A stretch of 64,000 nt of DNA, taken from positions 28,265 to 92,264 of the forward strand of contig JBBPSI010000094.1 of NCBI GenBank assembly GCA_038093515.1, written 5' to 3'. The stretch is from Butyriboletus loyo. Lineage: Eukaryota > Basidiomycota > Agaricomycetes > Boletales > Boletaceae. Both the position numbers and the translations under genes were made by a program. Under the pieces are notes generated by a model. It ran no database searches, had not been told where the DNA came from, and was given only the letters and a program-made list of their open reading frames with translations. Shown here one piece after another: positions 1 through 11,347 of the stretch; the stretch's first letter is position 1, and the number at the start of each line of letters is the position of its first letter.

Positions 1-1253
1 ATCAGCCATCATGTCACTGGGTTCAAGAGACACTTTTCGCTCACGGATCTCTCGTGAGTCTTCATCTGATGGTCGCATCATCGTCAAGCTTGACATGTAC
101 TGGCAGTTTGCAATACCCGTGAGTTGGGTCTTCGAGTCAATCTTTCACATTTACCAAGGACCCTTTTCATTACATTTTAGCTATGCAGCCCATCAACGTG
201 TTGGGGTACGTCATTCCATCGTTCTTGTCACACTACACTCTCACTAGGATCCCTTAGTCGAGTGCACTTTGGCTTCTCAGCCTCGCGCTCCCTCTAGGCG
301 TGCAAATCGTCGTCAACTTGCTGTTTATACGATCATGGTGGGATCTCCACCATGGCGCTCTCGGTTGTGCGCCCTTTTCTTTCCTCACATGCCCTCGTGT
401 CTTTTGATGTCGCTCGCTATTCAGTGTGGCTGTCGTTCACCATCTCCGGCTCCATTACGCAACTCGTCAAGGTCACCGTTGGTCGTCCCCGTCCCAGTAA
501 GTTCACCGTACTCGGATGGGTTATACTCCTGTTGACCTGTGCTCATCCCGATAGACCTCATCTCGCGCTGCCAGCCCTTGGCCGGTTCTCTGGATCTACT
601 GTCAACGGTCGATATCTGCACGCAAACGTCAAAACACATCCTCGAAGATGGCTGGCGTAGCTTCCCAAGCGGTCATGCCAGCCGTAAGTCCATGTCCATC
701 TACCTTGTAACCCAAAGACGCGACTAACCCAGAGCGCTCAAAGTATCCTTTGCTGGACTTGGATTCCTCACGTTCTACCTCGCTGGCAAGCTCCACCTAT
801 TTGATACCCGTGGATACACTGTGAGCACCCCCCAGCCCGAGAAATATAAGTGGAACGCTGAATAGCCTTCATTCTTATGCAGGGCAAGGTGTGGCTGACG
901 CTCGTACCTCTTGGAATCGCCTCTTGGGTAGCGCTCTCGCGCACAATGGATTACCAACGTACGTCCTATAGCATGTTGTTCAGTCTCGTTCTGACATCCG
1001 TGTTGATATGGCAGACCATTGGGATGACGTACTCGTCGGGTCTGCGCTCGGCCTCGGCGTCGCCTACTTTTCATACAGGCAATATTACCCTCACCTCGCT
1101 TCCAAGACAACCCATATCCCATTCACAACGCGTTTCGAGAAAGTGGAGTACGATGTCGACAATGAGGCAGTGTTCAGGGACGGTGATGCCGATGATGAAG
1201 AAGCGGGACTGATCGGCGGGAGTAACAAACCTCAAGGCGCTGGTCGTGCCTGA
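1..1253 (+). CDS. Lipid phosphate phosphatase (PAP2 superfamily), 5' end outside the window
   Basis: Integral-membrane phosphatase that removes phosphate from phosphatidate, diacylglycerol pyrophosphate or lysophosphatidate in the ER or vacuole membrane. Splicing the short introns (first at 54-106, next at 119-180, then about 206-247) gives a continuous protein with the three PAP2 signature blocks in order: KVTVGRPRP (KX6RP) near 470-500, SFPSGHAS (PSGH) near 660-680, and SRTMDYQHHWDD (SRX5HX3D) formed across the intron at about 960-1015. The last block carries the catalytic His. Hydrophobic segments lie between the blocks, and the C-terminal tail is acidic (DGDADDEEA). The open frame runs off the left edge of the window (FKRHFSLTDLS at the start), so the N-terminus is missing. 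It resembles the yeast Dpp1/Lpp1 group; which substrate it uses cannot be told. Confidence 0.93.
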
Positions 1254-1440
1254 GCCCTCTAGATAGCCACAGAAGGTGGAATATATCATCCGTCAACATG
1301 TCCATAATATACCGGTGGGGTCAGGTGACCACATAAATTGGTAGACCCGCAGAAAGAGTATCTACCAGTGCATCGGGAACCCAGTCAATGAGTAACGCCA
1401 ATACACATCGTCGTAAATCGGTATACTAGTTCCCGAAAAA

Positions 1441-2259
1441 TCACTCCTTTTTCGCCGCGCGTTTGGAATAGATCATGTCGGTAAAGGGCCTACGAGTCTG
1501 TTAGTGATTAGCAGAGGCAAAATACATGGATGACATACCCCTCAAAGCGCAAGGCAACGATATATACAATATACACGTATAACGTGATCAACAAACCAGC
1601 CGGGCGTTCGTACCTGCAAAACACGGATTGGAAACTGAGAAGCGAGCAACATTCGGAGAAACTGGCTCACCAAAGAGCGGTTGCAGCGAAACACAATGTG
1701 CTTCCGACGTACATGGGGTCGCTCAGAACATTGAAAGGGAATCCTTCCACGCGATGATTCATCAAGATTCCAAAATAATCCCCGAGGAACGTCCCCGTGA
1801 TCCCCAACGCATAGGTAGAGGTCAGGACGAAGATTTGACCAATCGCAAACATGATGATAGGGACCATGGTCGCATAAGGCTCTGGAAGCAACGGCACGCG
1901 AGGCTGGTCGTTCAACGCTCGCTGGTACCTATACCAGCGTCGTGCCGTGTCAGATTAAGAAATGTGGAACGAGGGGGGAAAGGGGAAGACGCACAAGTGA
2001 TCACGCAAAACCCCAAACGAGAATATCAACACGGCGAGAAAGTAACAACCATGACGTGCGTTACCGCCAAAGACGCGGGTGATCGTCTTGTTCCTGTGCT
2101 CTGCTCGTAGGTTCAGCGTTCGGGTCGAGAGGGATCTATAGGGTTTGTCCTACCGTTACGGGCGACGATGTTCCATGCAGCGGGGTTGAAGACAATGGAC
2201 AGCAACGAGATGTACAACGACGTTACTGAAGCGTCCGCAATGGAAGAAAACGCGTCCAT
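1441..2259 (-). CDS. OPI3: Phosphatidyl-N-methylethanolamine N-methyltransferase (Opi3-like)
   Basis: Methylates phosphatidyl-monomethylethanolamine, using S-adenosylmethionine, in the last steps of phosphatidylcholine synthesis in the ER membrane. Hand splicing of five or so exons gives 197 aa, close to the usual length of about 200. Visible landmarks are NPAAWNIVARNE near residue 25, HRNKTITRVFGG, the SAM-binding segment LGITGTFLGDYFGIL followed by FPFNVLSDPMYVGST, and a C-terminus EGPFTDMIYSKRAAKKE. The start ATG (2259-2257) opens MDAFSSIADAS; the stop is at 1443-1441. Four or five hydrophobic helices are apparent. The gene is transcribed divergently from the reductase that starts at 2711. 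Confidence 0.93.
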
Positions 2260-2710
2260 ACTGTCTCCAAAGCTGATGAAGAAACGAGCAAAAGAACAGA
2301 AATTAAGAAAACGGCTCTATGCGTGATTCTCACGAACCTCGTGGACGCGGCCAGGTATTCTCAATTGCTACATGTACGAGGTTCAGTGCCAGACAGTAGG
2401 TCCAACAGGCGATGCACTAGTTAAACCTAAGCGTTTCTTGCCTAGGTCAGGCCAATAAAGTTGGTTGCACTTTTGATTTTACCATCACCGGCGGTCCTAA
2501 TAATAGGGAGTGTGCACTTCTCCCTGGATCAAGCAGATCAGCGCCGCAACACTTCCCAGGCCACTGAAACATGGTCGATGACCACGAGACTCCCAGACTC
2601 AGGTGATGGTCTAGCCTGAGAGCAATCCGGGTCCCCAGAGTTCTTCTGGCCTGATTGGTAGCGTCTCGTCGCACTACCGTCACAGCAACTCGTGTTTCAA
2701 ACAAGACATC
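2260..2710. promoter_or_regulatory. Divergent intergenic region between Opi3 and the SDR gene
   Basis: This 451-nt gap separates two genes transcribed away from each other, so it must hold both promoters. I see no coding segment that continues either neighbour and no element I can name with confidence. Confidence 0.45.
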
Positions 2711-3746
2711 ATGGACTTTGGACTCAAAGACGTGCACGTCCTCGTTACAGGTACAATTCTGTGGATGGCTATATCTGACGTATCTGATCAAGCTGATCAA
2801 CACACGGATCGCAGGTGCAAGCGGAGGTATCGGTCTCGAGACTGCCAAACTTTACTGCTGTAAGTCCACGCCACACTGGTGCGCTTCATAATATCGTCTG
2901 AGGATACCAACCTGCCAGCGCTGGGCGCCGAGGTAACTGCTCACTACAACACCCAATACGGGCCTTTGGAGAGTCTCTCGAACGCCTACGCCAATCTTCA
3001 AGCTGTCCAAGCCGATCTCTCCGATGAAACATCCGTCGAAAATATGTTCACGGCCATCGAGCACGCCGGCCCTGTGCAAGTCCTCATCGTGAATCATGCG
3101 ATTTGGCCCGCGGAGGACGTCCCGGTGGCAGACATGACCATTCAACGATGGAACTATACCATCTCGACCAATCTCACCTCGTCTTTCCTTGTCTCCCGTG
3201 AATATTTGAAACAGTTGAAAAGCGCAACGCCGGAGGTGAAGGAAAAGGCAGCGATAGTATTGGTTGGAAGTACGGCTGGTAAATATGGCGAGGCAGGACA
3301 TGCTGACTATGCCGTCACGAAGAGCGGTGAATGTATGTCTATATTGTATCGGGCCTATCTAACCGTTGTATATTCTTCCAGCGATGATGTATGGCTTGAA
3401 TATGTCGTTGAAGAACGAGATCGTGAAGATCGCGCCAAAGGGCAGAGTGAACACGGTTGCCCCAGGTTGGGTGAGAACTCCCATGGCGGAGGGTGCTCTG
3501 GCAGACCCTGACGTTGTCTACCGTGCCCTTGCTACGTGAGTGACCAGTGAATTACCATATTATAAGGCAGCTCTTCAACGCCATACTCGCAGGACTCCTC
3601 TCAAAAAAGTTGCGACCCCCTTGGACATTGCGAACCAGATCGTGGTGTTATCGTCATCTGCGATATCTGGACACGTTACCGGCCAGGTAGTGATGGTCGA
3701 GGGTGGGATGGAAGGAAGACTGTTGAACATGCCAGAGGATCTATGA
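2711..3746 (+). CDS. Short-chain dehydrogenase/reductase (3-oxoacyl-ACP reductase-like)
   Basis: Classical SDR of about 250 residues. The start at 2711 gives [14 protein letters not shown], and the first intron (within 2752-2813) is followed by [13 protein letters not shown], completing the TGxxxGIG cofactor motif. The usual NNAG is replaced by NHAI (LIVNHAIWP). The catalytic Ser is in [11 protein letters not shown] and the YxxxK pair is in DYAVTKS. A C-terminal block ([15 protein letters not shown], then [21 protein letters not shown] and [10 protein letters not shown]) matches bacterial-type FabG proteins. The last intron ends at the acceptor before GACTCCTCTC near 3593, which restores the frame. 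It probably reduces a ketone or ketoacyl substrate with NADPH; the real substrate is unknown. Confidence 0.88.
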
Positions 3747-3927
3747 ACCCTGGGTAGATGGGATAGGGAACCCCCAGCCTGGGGTTAGGGTCTGGGCGGC
3801 TGACAAATGCAACCGCTTTGGGCAAAGTGGCGCATCGCGAACATCGTTTCTTGATCTTGTCTACTCACCGCCATCCGATTTTTGTATTATCCTTCTTGTC
3901 GCACTCGCTCATATATACCGATTAGTT

Positions 3928-4575
3928 ATGGTGCGTTTTTCACTTCATGACCTCCTAGTCCAAATCAACAAACAATTCGGACCCCAGTCTACAAACTGCA
4001 GACGACGCCTCATTCGCGACTTGAAACGATTGTCGAGTGACCCGCCCAGTGGTGTCTCAGGAAGCCCATGTTCCGATAACATCATGGTATGGAACGCCGT
4101 GATCTTTGGTCCAGGCAAGTTTTCGTCTCCTTTCACGGTCGCTCCGGTTGACGCATCGCCTCTCTGCCTCCCGGCAATCCACCCCAACCCTGGACCAGCC
4201 GATACGCCATTTGAGGACGGCACGTTCAAGCTCCTGCTGACATTTGACGAGTCCTACCCCAACAAACCACCTACCGTCAAGTTCCTTTCTCGTATGTTCC
4301 ATCCAAACGTGTATGCCAATGGCGAGCTCTGCCTCGACATTCTCCAAAACCGATGGTCGCCTACGTACGATGTCGCCGCGATCCTCACGTCTATCCAGAG
4401 TCTGCTACATGATCCGAATCCAAACAGCCCTGCGAACGCAGAAGCTGCCCAATTGTACAGAGAAAATATGAAGGAGTATGTTCGGAGGGTGAAGGCGACG
4501 GTCGAGGACAGCTGGTTAGATCCAGAGGAACGACAAAAGATGCAGGTTGACAGCGAGGAAGGGAGTGCGGCTTAG
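3928..4575 (+). CDS. RAD6: E2 ubiquitin-conjugating enzyme Rad6/Ubc2
   Basis: Ubiquitin carrier that works with Rad18 (PCNA, DNA damage tolerance) and Bre1 (histone H2B). Two introns are inferred: 3931-3987, directly after the ATG, and 4115-4198, which is GC-AG. Removing them gives a 168-aa protein beginning [16 protein letters not shown], as expected for the family, with [11 protein letters not shown] restored across the second junction. The active-site Cys is at position 88 in [12 protein letters not shown], the HPN motif is at 78-80, and the protein ends in an acidic tail (DSEEGSAA) like other fungal Rad6 proteins. Both introns have lengths divisible by three and no stop, so unspliced RNA would also be open for 215 codons; that longer product would break the E2 fold. 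Confidence 0.96.
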   Translation: MVRFSLHDLLVQINKQFGPQSTNCRRRLIRDLKRLSSDPPSGVSGSPCSDNIMVWNAVIFGPGKFSSPFTVAPVDASPLCLPAIHPNPGPADTPFEDGTFKLLLTFDESYPNKPPTVKFLSRMFHPNVYANGELCLDILQNRWSPTYDVAAILTSIQSLLHDPNPNSPANAEAAQLYRENMKEYVRRVKATVEDSWLDPEERQKMQVDSEEGSAA

Positions 4576-7500
4576 CGAGATGGAGCATCTGGTCGTCGTA
4601 CGAGGTGGTTGCTGGTGCTTGGATTGGACAGGATGGATGTTGACCTTTTTTTCTGGTGCTTGTTTCTTTTCTCATTCTCTCCCTTCTTGAATATTGCAAC
4701 AGTACGATGTGTATACCATGAGCATCCAGGCTGGTACTGCCGTGTTCATGTGTGATGAAACACTTAATGGACTTGAAACTTTTCGCAGACCACGCAAAGG
4801 CCCAAACCAATTTTACGTGACGATCTCTTCTCTTCTCCCATCACAATGGACGGATCAAGTCTTCTCCTGCCACTACCGACGAGTAGTTGGATTGTCCAGA
4901 CAAGCTCTTGTATTTTATTCCACAACGCAACCTTCTTGTTTTGTTCGAGATTATTTGCGATTCAGGGATCAACATTTTATTTTACTTTCAACTCACCCAT
5001 GGTCTCTCTAAACCCTCCAGAATCTTTCTTTCGACTCGTCTACCCTCTTTGGGGTCGAGTATAATCGAATGTCATTCACTTTCAAGGCTGTGACTCTGGT
5101 CCAACCTGGGACCTGGGCCTCGGTGGCTTGAACTTGAAGTATGCGCGTTGACAATGGACCGCGCCTTGAAAAGGGCCCGAGTACTGTGCGTGTTTTTCAT
5201 TGGCTGTGCACGCGTCAAGGAACTCACATGGAGAACCGCAAGTGCAGGGACCTATCGAACTTTGATCGAGTATGGCCTCATCCACGACGCGCGTCCTTTT
5301 CCCCATGTCGACTTGTTTACTACCCGCACCCTCTGTGATTATCGGTCCCCTCTGTGATGCTGCATCGATCGACTGTGACATGAAAGTAGTAGTACGTTCC
5401 AATCGTCGATGGCAAGGCGTGCTCGTCGTCGACTGTGGTCGATGCCACGATTTCAGATCATGGGGATGTTTCGAGTGCCCGGAGAAAACAAGGAAGAAAG
5501 GGGTACGATCTCTCCCATTGCTCCGTGTGCCGGTCTTGGCACCTTGGGGAGACCCTCGGCTGGTATCTCGGGCGAATCGTCCATCCATCCGGTCCTTGGC
5601 ACAGAGGAGCTTACCGAGCTGCTTCGCACGTGCGATTTGGGAAAGGTCCATCGTGCAGTCGCTGTATCTCCGCTGATGCCTGCCTCCATGCAACTTCTCC
5701 ATCCATGCTGGTCGTGCGGACAGGACACATCAGACGAACGTTGAATATTGCTGAACGATGCGCGATACGTCGGGTGCAGATGTGCGATGAGTGCTGTTCG
5801 ACCACTGAACGTGGTGTGGTACCAGCCATTGGTGCCAGGTGGGTAACGGTGGCAAAGGCCCAAGCTGGTATCTACTCACGCAAAAACCAACATTGGCATT
5901 AGGCCACCTCGGACCGTCGAGGGAACAAGCGCATGCCTCCGCGACATATGGTCGTGATGCTCACCTATTTCTAGGTGCCGGCGCGAGCCCTTGGTTGCAT
6001 CGTATACGCTGTCGCAGCCCTCGAGACAGGAGACAACGTGTTAGTTTCTACCAAAGTTCTGCGCAAGTCCCGAACATCTTTGCAGCACAGAACGAAACTG
6101 TATGTGCAGAGCAGAAGCTCCCTCACCCTCGAGACAATGCTTAGTACATTGTACAGCATTGGGAGATACATAATACATCGAGCTCGGAAGACGAGGCACA
6201 TGCATATGTAAAAACAAATATTCGAGCCACCATTCAGCGTACCACGTCCTCTATTATTCATTGGTGTCCCAGTGCTATAGTTCGGCAACATTTGCGGATG
6301 CAAACGCGAACACAGCCGTGTTCTGACTGGCGATGGGTTGCGACAACATGCTGAATCCGGTGTGAATCCCCTGCCATCGGTGAAGGAGCTCTCGTACGCT
6401 GATGCTGAACCGAGCCATACAGTTACGGAAGAAAAGAAGCTCGCGAAGAGCAGCAAAGTGCCATTTACTGTAGAGTCGTCTTGCACTATGGAAGAAGTAT
6501 CGGGAAAATTCGTTCCTAGCAGGTCAGAAGAAAACGACAGAGCGGTTAGCTCCTGGGCAAATTACGCGAGTGTGAGATGAGTGGGGAAACCTAGATGGTG
6601 ACGAACGAGTGAGAGTAGAGAGAAGCGAAACGTGCGCAAGGAAATAAAGAACATGTTGTTGCATGTACGGGATTTTGCTCGATGAGGTATGTATTGATGG
6701 TTTGTGCAATTGTCACTTGAGAAAGGGGTGGTAGGAGATGAAGGCCACCTCCGTGAGATGGCAGTGACACACGCAATTTAGCTGGACACATACTTGAGAG
6801 GTATGTGTCGGAATCGTCGTAGACTCTTTTAAAAACAAGGGAAGAAATATCGGAATCATGTGAAGGAACCAGGGCACAATGACAGACAAGGAGCGAAACA
6901 GAAAAGTAGACTCTGACAGGGTCAGCGAGAAAGGTGTTACCGCCTGCGAATACGGAGTCTGCTCAACTCGATTAACTTCCAATTTAGCTCTGAACATACC
7001 ACCTAGGCCCATAGTGCTTGAGCAGGGATTCATTTTAGTTGTGTGATTTGAGATCCATTATAGCAATAATTCGCTTGACCAACATAACAAAGACCGAGAT
7101 AGCGGACCTATGGTGCCGTTGATTCGGAATACTTGCAATCTGGCAACCCCTGAGCCTTGATACGCACCAGAACAAAGACTGTGGAGACCGAGGACCTGGG
7201 TCGGCGCTGCGGGGATTGTCGGGGGACTAGTATTTACCTGATAATTGCTGTATCACCCTCCCTGCCGTGGGTCATAGCCAGCTGCTGGCAGGTGGGCAAG
7301 TGAACTCAGTTTGGTGGCATGGGAGGATTCCGAGTTGGTTCCAAAGGTAATCCGTGCCGAGTCGCGCAGACAAAAACTTACCCACTTACATGTCATATCT
7401 GCACTTTACACGCGGTGCCGCAGTGATCCGTCTATCATTTCACCGTCTTCCTCTTCTCCCTCGTTGTGGACCGTGTCACCGTAAATCACAGTCTACCACT

Positions 7501-8675
7501 CTTTTTTTTTCCGCTTCACGCCTCCAACTGGCTAGAGTTGGAAGGCATGTCCCGGCCCCTTGGGAAGGGATGGCGTGGATTGTGCGGCGGAACCGGAACA
7601 GGAGGGTACTTGTGCCCTAGTTCGACGTGAGGGGATAAAACGGGCGAGAAAAAACCTTCTATAACGAGCGTGATGAGGTGAATGTGAGGGAAAGGAACGA
7701 CGGCAAGGCCTTATGAAGGGAAATCGGTGCGGTTGCGCAAGGTTCATAACCTAACGGAGTGGGCTATGATTATACGTACATAAATAAACTGCGAACGAGT
7801 GAATACTGAATGACATACCTCAGTCGCAGTAGCGAAAGTGTTACCGCATCTAGTAATGTAAAATATCAACGGTAGTACCGTCATCGCCTGACTTCGGTGG
7901 TCGTCGGAACTTGGATTTATTGTCTTCCCCATGTCCCTAAAATCCTCACGGCACTCTGTCACGTCCAAGTCTTTTTCGGTTCCCACGATGTCTCTCTACT
8001 TATCCTCGGAGCAGGGCGCAAATGCGTTTCATCCAACTCTTCGCGAAAAGCCATTTCATCGTGTGGTTTTGGCCATCGTGAACACGACGTACGTGGGGGT
8101 TTCAGATCATGATGGGTGCAGCACGTTCTATACCCCGCAGTGTCACCAATCAACATGACATGAATATCGGGAGGCGAAACTCAAAACCCGTCACATCGGA
8201 GTAGAGATCGCGGCGCAGGGAGAACGTAATCGTGCGTAGGGCACTGTTACGTTCGACGATGCATCGGTGTGTAATATTTGGGCCAGGTGCGCATTCCTCC
8301 ATCCGTCAGCTGCGCACTCAACACACCGCCGGTGGGTTTGGATGAGTTAAACTTGGTTAGCCTGAGAATCCCGAACCTGGGCAGGCACGCTTCCATCAAA
8401 ATCCCAAGCAAGACAGAAAACGCTAGAGATATTTTTGCGCCCGGACGCCCGCGGTCCCTTGACAAGAAAAGCCTCAGTTTTACAAAGTGTTAGTGTAGTA
8501 GGAAATTACGATGAATTGGCACGTTGGTCGCTCATCCTCTCACTGTCCTCCGTGTGTGTGCGTATGTATATATGGAGGGCACGATAGGTGAATAAAGAAA
8601 TAAAAATGAACAGCATCTTTCGGGGGAGGAAAGGGATGCGAACATCGCCCTGTCACCCAGGCAACGGAACAATGT
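4576..8675. other. Long stretch (about 4.1 kb) without a recognisable gene
   Basis: The first 100-150 nt are probably the Rad6 3' UTR. Between about 5082 and 5902 five overlapping frames stay open for 110-206 codons, but none shows a known domain, a sensible composition or consistent splice signals. From 6150 to 8600 only short open frames occur, with AT-rich and pyrimidine-rich patches. It could hold noncoding RNA, long untranslated leaders or decayed sequence. I see nothing I can call a gene. Confidence 0.5.
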
Positions 8676-9185
8676 TTAAACCAAGGCAACGACGGCAGCA
8701 CCGATGACGACACCCACGACCACGGGGGCCCGGAGACTGACATCTCGCCAGCTACGCGCCCCACTCGTCGCGCTCGTCGTCGGTGTTGTGGACGATGTGA
8801 CAAACGTGACGCTGGGCGATGCCGTCGTGATCGGAGTTGAAGATGGGGTATTGGTCACAGAACCAATGCCGCTAACGGAAAAAGTGGTGGGTTTCATTGA
8901 TGGGGCAGACGTGAATGGCGCGACGGCGGTGGATTCGGAGGAGATGAGCGAGGAGAGGGCGGAGAGGAGAGATGGGGCGGCGGTCGTGTCAAAGGACAAT
9001 GTGCTGAACGGAAGACCGCTCGTACTGCAGGAACCCCCCAAAAGATGAGGACGTGCGCCGAGCAGTCCGATGAGGGTGTGTACTTACGCAGGTATACCGG
9101 TGGGCGTGGCAACGTCCTCTGCGGGAGAGGCGTAGACGTGACGGACGACGAGGACCGTCAGCGTTGCGAGGCTCGTGAGTTTCAT
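8676..9185 (-). CDS. Small Ser/Thr-rich secreted protein, probably GPI-anchored
   Basis: Two exons (9185-9088 and 9024-8676) joined over a 63-nt intron with gtaagt and ctgcag borders. The protein, about 150 aa, starts MKLTSLATLTVLVVRHVYA, a clear signal peptide, followed by SPAEDVATPTG. The middle is extremely rich in Ser, Thr and Pro, as in O-mannosylated wall or plasma-membrane proteins. It ends in a hydrophobic tail (APVVVGVVIGAAVVALV) preceded by small residues (SATSGARS), the layout of a GPI attachment signal; a simple C-terminal membrane anchor is the alternative. No enzymatic domain is visible. Similar small proteins are abundant in fungal cell walls, and the function cannot be stated. 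Confidence 0.78.
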
Positions 9186-9634
9186 AGCCACTCGCAACGG
9201 GTATGGTGGGTGAAAGGAACTTGTGCGTTGGAGGTACGCGGGTGAGTACGTGAGTTACTTAAATACATAAACTCGGGTGCATAGCCTGCTGCGGAGCACG
9301 CCAAATCACCATGTTCACGAATAAATTAAGACACGGGGTAGATCATTTTATTCTCAGCCATCATTAGCTACTGTGGGATGATAGCCGGACAGGATCTATG
9401 ACCACCTCACTACTCGTCAGTAGCTGGCGCACTGAATCCGACGGGCACGTAGTTTCTGAGACGGTAATCTCGCGTAGAGCACGGTGGAAGGCAAAGTCGG
9501 TTGCACTAGAATCATACTCACAGCCACACCCGCAGTTCACGGCTCGGTACTCAATATGCAACACGCAGCAGGGACGAACACCAGGTTGAACGAGCATCCA
9601 GGTGAGAAATCACTTCTCAGACGCTTGGTTCACC
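9186..9634. other. Intergenic region without visible gene
   Basis: 449 nt between the start of the small secreted protein and the stop of Lcl3, both on the minus strand. It must contain the promoter of the former and the 3' UTR of the latter. I see no further gene or named element. Confidence 0.4.
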
Positions 9635-11038
9635 TTATTTCAACATTGCCGACAGCCTCGACAACAACCTACTCTTTTGATCACCCTTGTCATCGCCTCC
9701 ATTACCGCTGTTCGACACATCCTCCTTGCTTGCCGGCGTCCCGAGGGCGGCTGAGTACCGCTTTTTGTACTCGCTAGGCATTTCGATGCCCACTCCATCT
9801 TTCCACATCCCCCTTCTCGCCGCTCTAGATAACAAACACGACACAGCAATCAGTACACGCTCGCGAAGGGAGACAGCGCGCAACTCAAGCAGTTACCTTG
9901 CTTCCTCCTCGACGCGCAGGAACTTTTCGCGTCCCCAGGGTCCATATTCTGCGCCGCTGTCTCCATACGTAGTGGCTGTACCGACTCGTAACATCTCGAG
10001 GGGAAGCGAACTACCAATGTACTTGGAAAGGAACAACGGCAGGAACGGGCGGGGAATAAGAGGAATTCCGACCTATACGGGAACCGTGCAGTCGTTCAAC
10101 GAATGCAGAAAGCGTGAACGAACAGGCATTCTTCGAACGGACCAGCAACTCACGACACGGCCATACTGATCTTTGCGGACGAATTGGCAGTAGAGGGTCC
10201 TTCCCTGGATACGTTTCCTGAGCCATGCCAAGCTCTCTCCCGCATGGGGTTGCCCAGGACGACCGTAATGTGCACCCTATAACAGGTGTTGTCATGAGCA
10301 ACACCAATGCAATGCAATGAACGTGATATGATCGGCGTACCTCCGGCGCGTCCACCCCGGCGATCCGAATGTGTATCGTCTGGTCCTTCAGATCTGCCAC
10401 GCAAAACACCGCGCCGTTCATTTCATGATGACATCCGTCACGAGGGATAGGATATAAATGGTAAAATATCTCACCTCTCCGCCTCGTCGGCACGCGTCTG
10501 ATCTTGAGCGGCCATCGCCAACCAAACCCTGGCGTATGATACAACCGAAAGTCGTCCCCATCCCCGACGCTGTGTCAATGATGGTATTTCCGTAATTACG
10601 ACTCAGCTTAGGAAACAGAATAGCGGTTTTGAACAGTCCGTGATGTCATGGACTTTTTTTTTTTGTCCGATCTTTATATTGCGGGAAGGGGAGGGGGGAG
10701 TCTTACCTAGAGACTACGCCGCGTACCCATCGTCGTCGTGCGAATTCGTTGGGGGTGACCCACTCGGCGGTTCGAAGTCTCATTCCCCAGCGACGCCACG
10801 CGAGCATGGCTGCAGCCCCTGATGCAGCCCCGAGCGCGAACACGAGGGCGTGGCCCGTTGCTGGCGTTTCACTGGAGCAGGTCTGTAAGCGGGTCCATAG
10901 CGAACCAGGGCTGGGGACTGGACTGGCGTCAAGATCGGTCGGGGTATTGTGTGAGCGGGATGTTTTGGGCGGTGTGGAAGTACTTGTGTTGTCTGGTTTG
11001 TCTTTGGTAGGGAGCCACGACGAAAAGTACGAGGGCAT
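9635..11038 (-). CDS. LCL3: Lcl3-like membrane-anchored staphylococcal-nuclease endonuclease
   Basis: Mitochondrial or ER membrane-tethered endonuclease of the Lcl3 family. The start ATG is at 11038, giving [17 protein letters not shown]. An N-terminal helix ([17 protein letters not shown]) is followed by arginine-rich [19 protein letters not shown]. After an intron (about 10580-10710) the SNase domain begins with [18 protein letters not shown]. The catalytic region reads [22 protein letters not shown], which holds the SNase Arg and Glu, then [11 protein letters not shown] supplies the second Arg, then [20 protein letters not shown]. The C-terminus ([19 protein letters not shown]) is typical. 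At least five short introns are needed, and all have plausible borders. Catalytic residues are intact, so it should be active. Confidence 0.9.
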
Positions 11039-11347
11039 TGGTGGAAGGTTGGACGTTTTTAGCGCGTCACCTGCATGAAAAAGGCAAGTCTCCAAGAACC
11101 GTGACCTCGGTTGGCGGTAACCAGACTAGTTGCGCTTTCCCAAGTCCGTATCACCATAAATATAGCTCATGCAAGAAGTAAGAGAATCAGCCTGCCGGGG
11201 CCAAGACGGTTCGTCCACGAGGGACACCATGATCATTTGCAACAAATACACCGTGGATTACATGGAGAACACGACATGGTAGAGAGCCCAAGTTCAATGA
11301 ACGACGAGATCGAGAGAGAAGGAAACACCAATTTGCCAACACGTGAC
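11039..11347. other. Intergenic region, Lcl3 promoter side
   Basis: About 309 nt between the Lcl3 start and the stop of the Bap31-like gene, all on minus-strand transcription. No gene or named motif is visible. Confidence 0.4.

Noticed and set aside
1628..2110. Open frame of 160 codons on the plus strand
   Set aside because: It is antisense to the well-supported Opi3 exons.
2447..2848. Open frame of 133 codons on the minus strand
   Set aside because: It overlaps the SDR start and first intron, and the composition is unlike a protein.
5082..5902. Overlapping open frames of 110-206 codons on both strands
   Set aside because: No domain, no splice logic, and several frames are open at once, so chance through few TA-type stops is more likely. 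Kept as a finding, not as genes.
6338..6580. Possible small protein on the plus strand
   Set aside because: The frame begins at TTG rather than ATG and shows no signal peptide or splice support.
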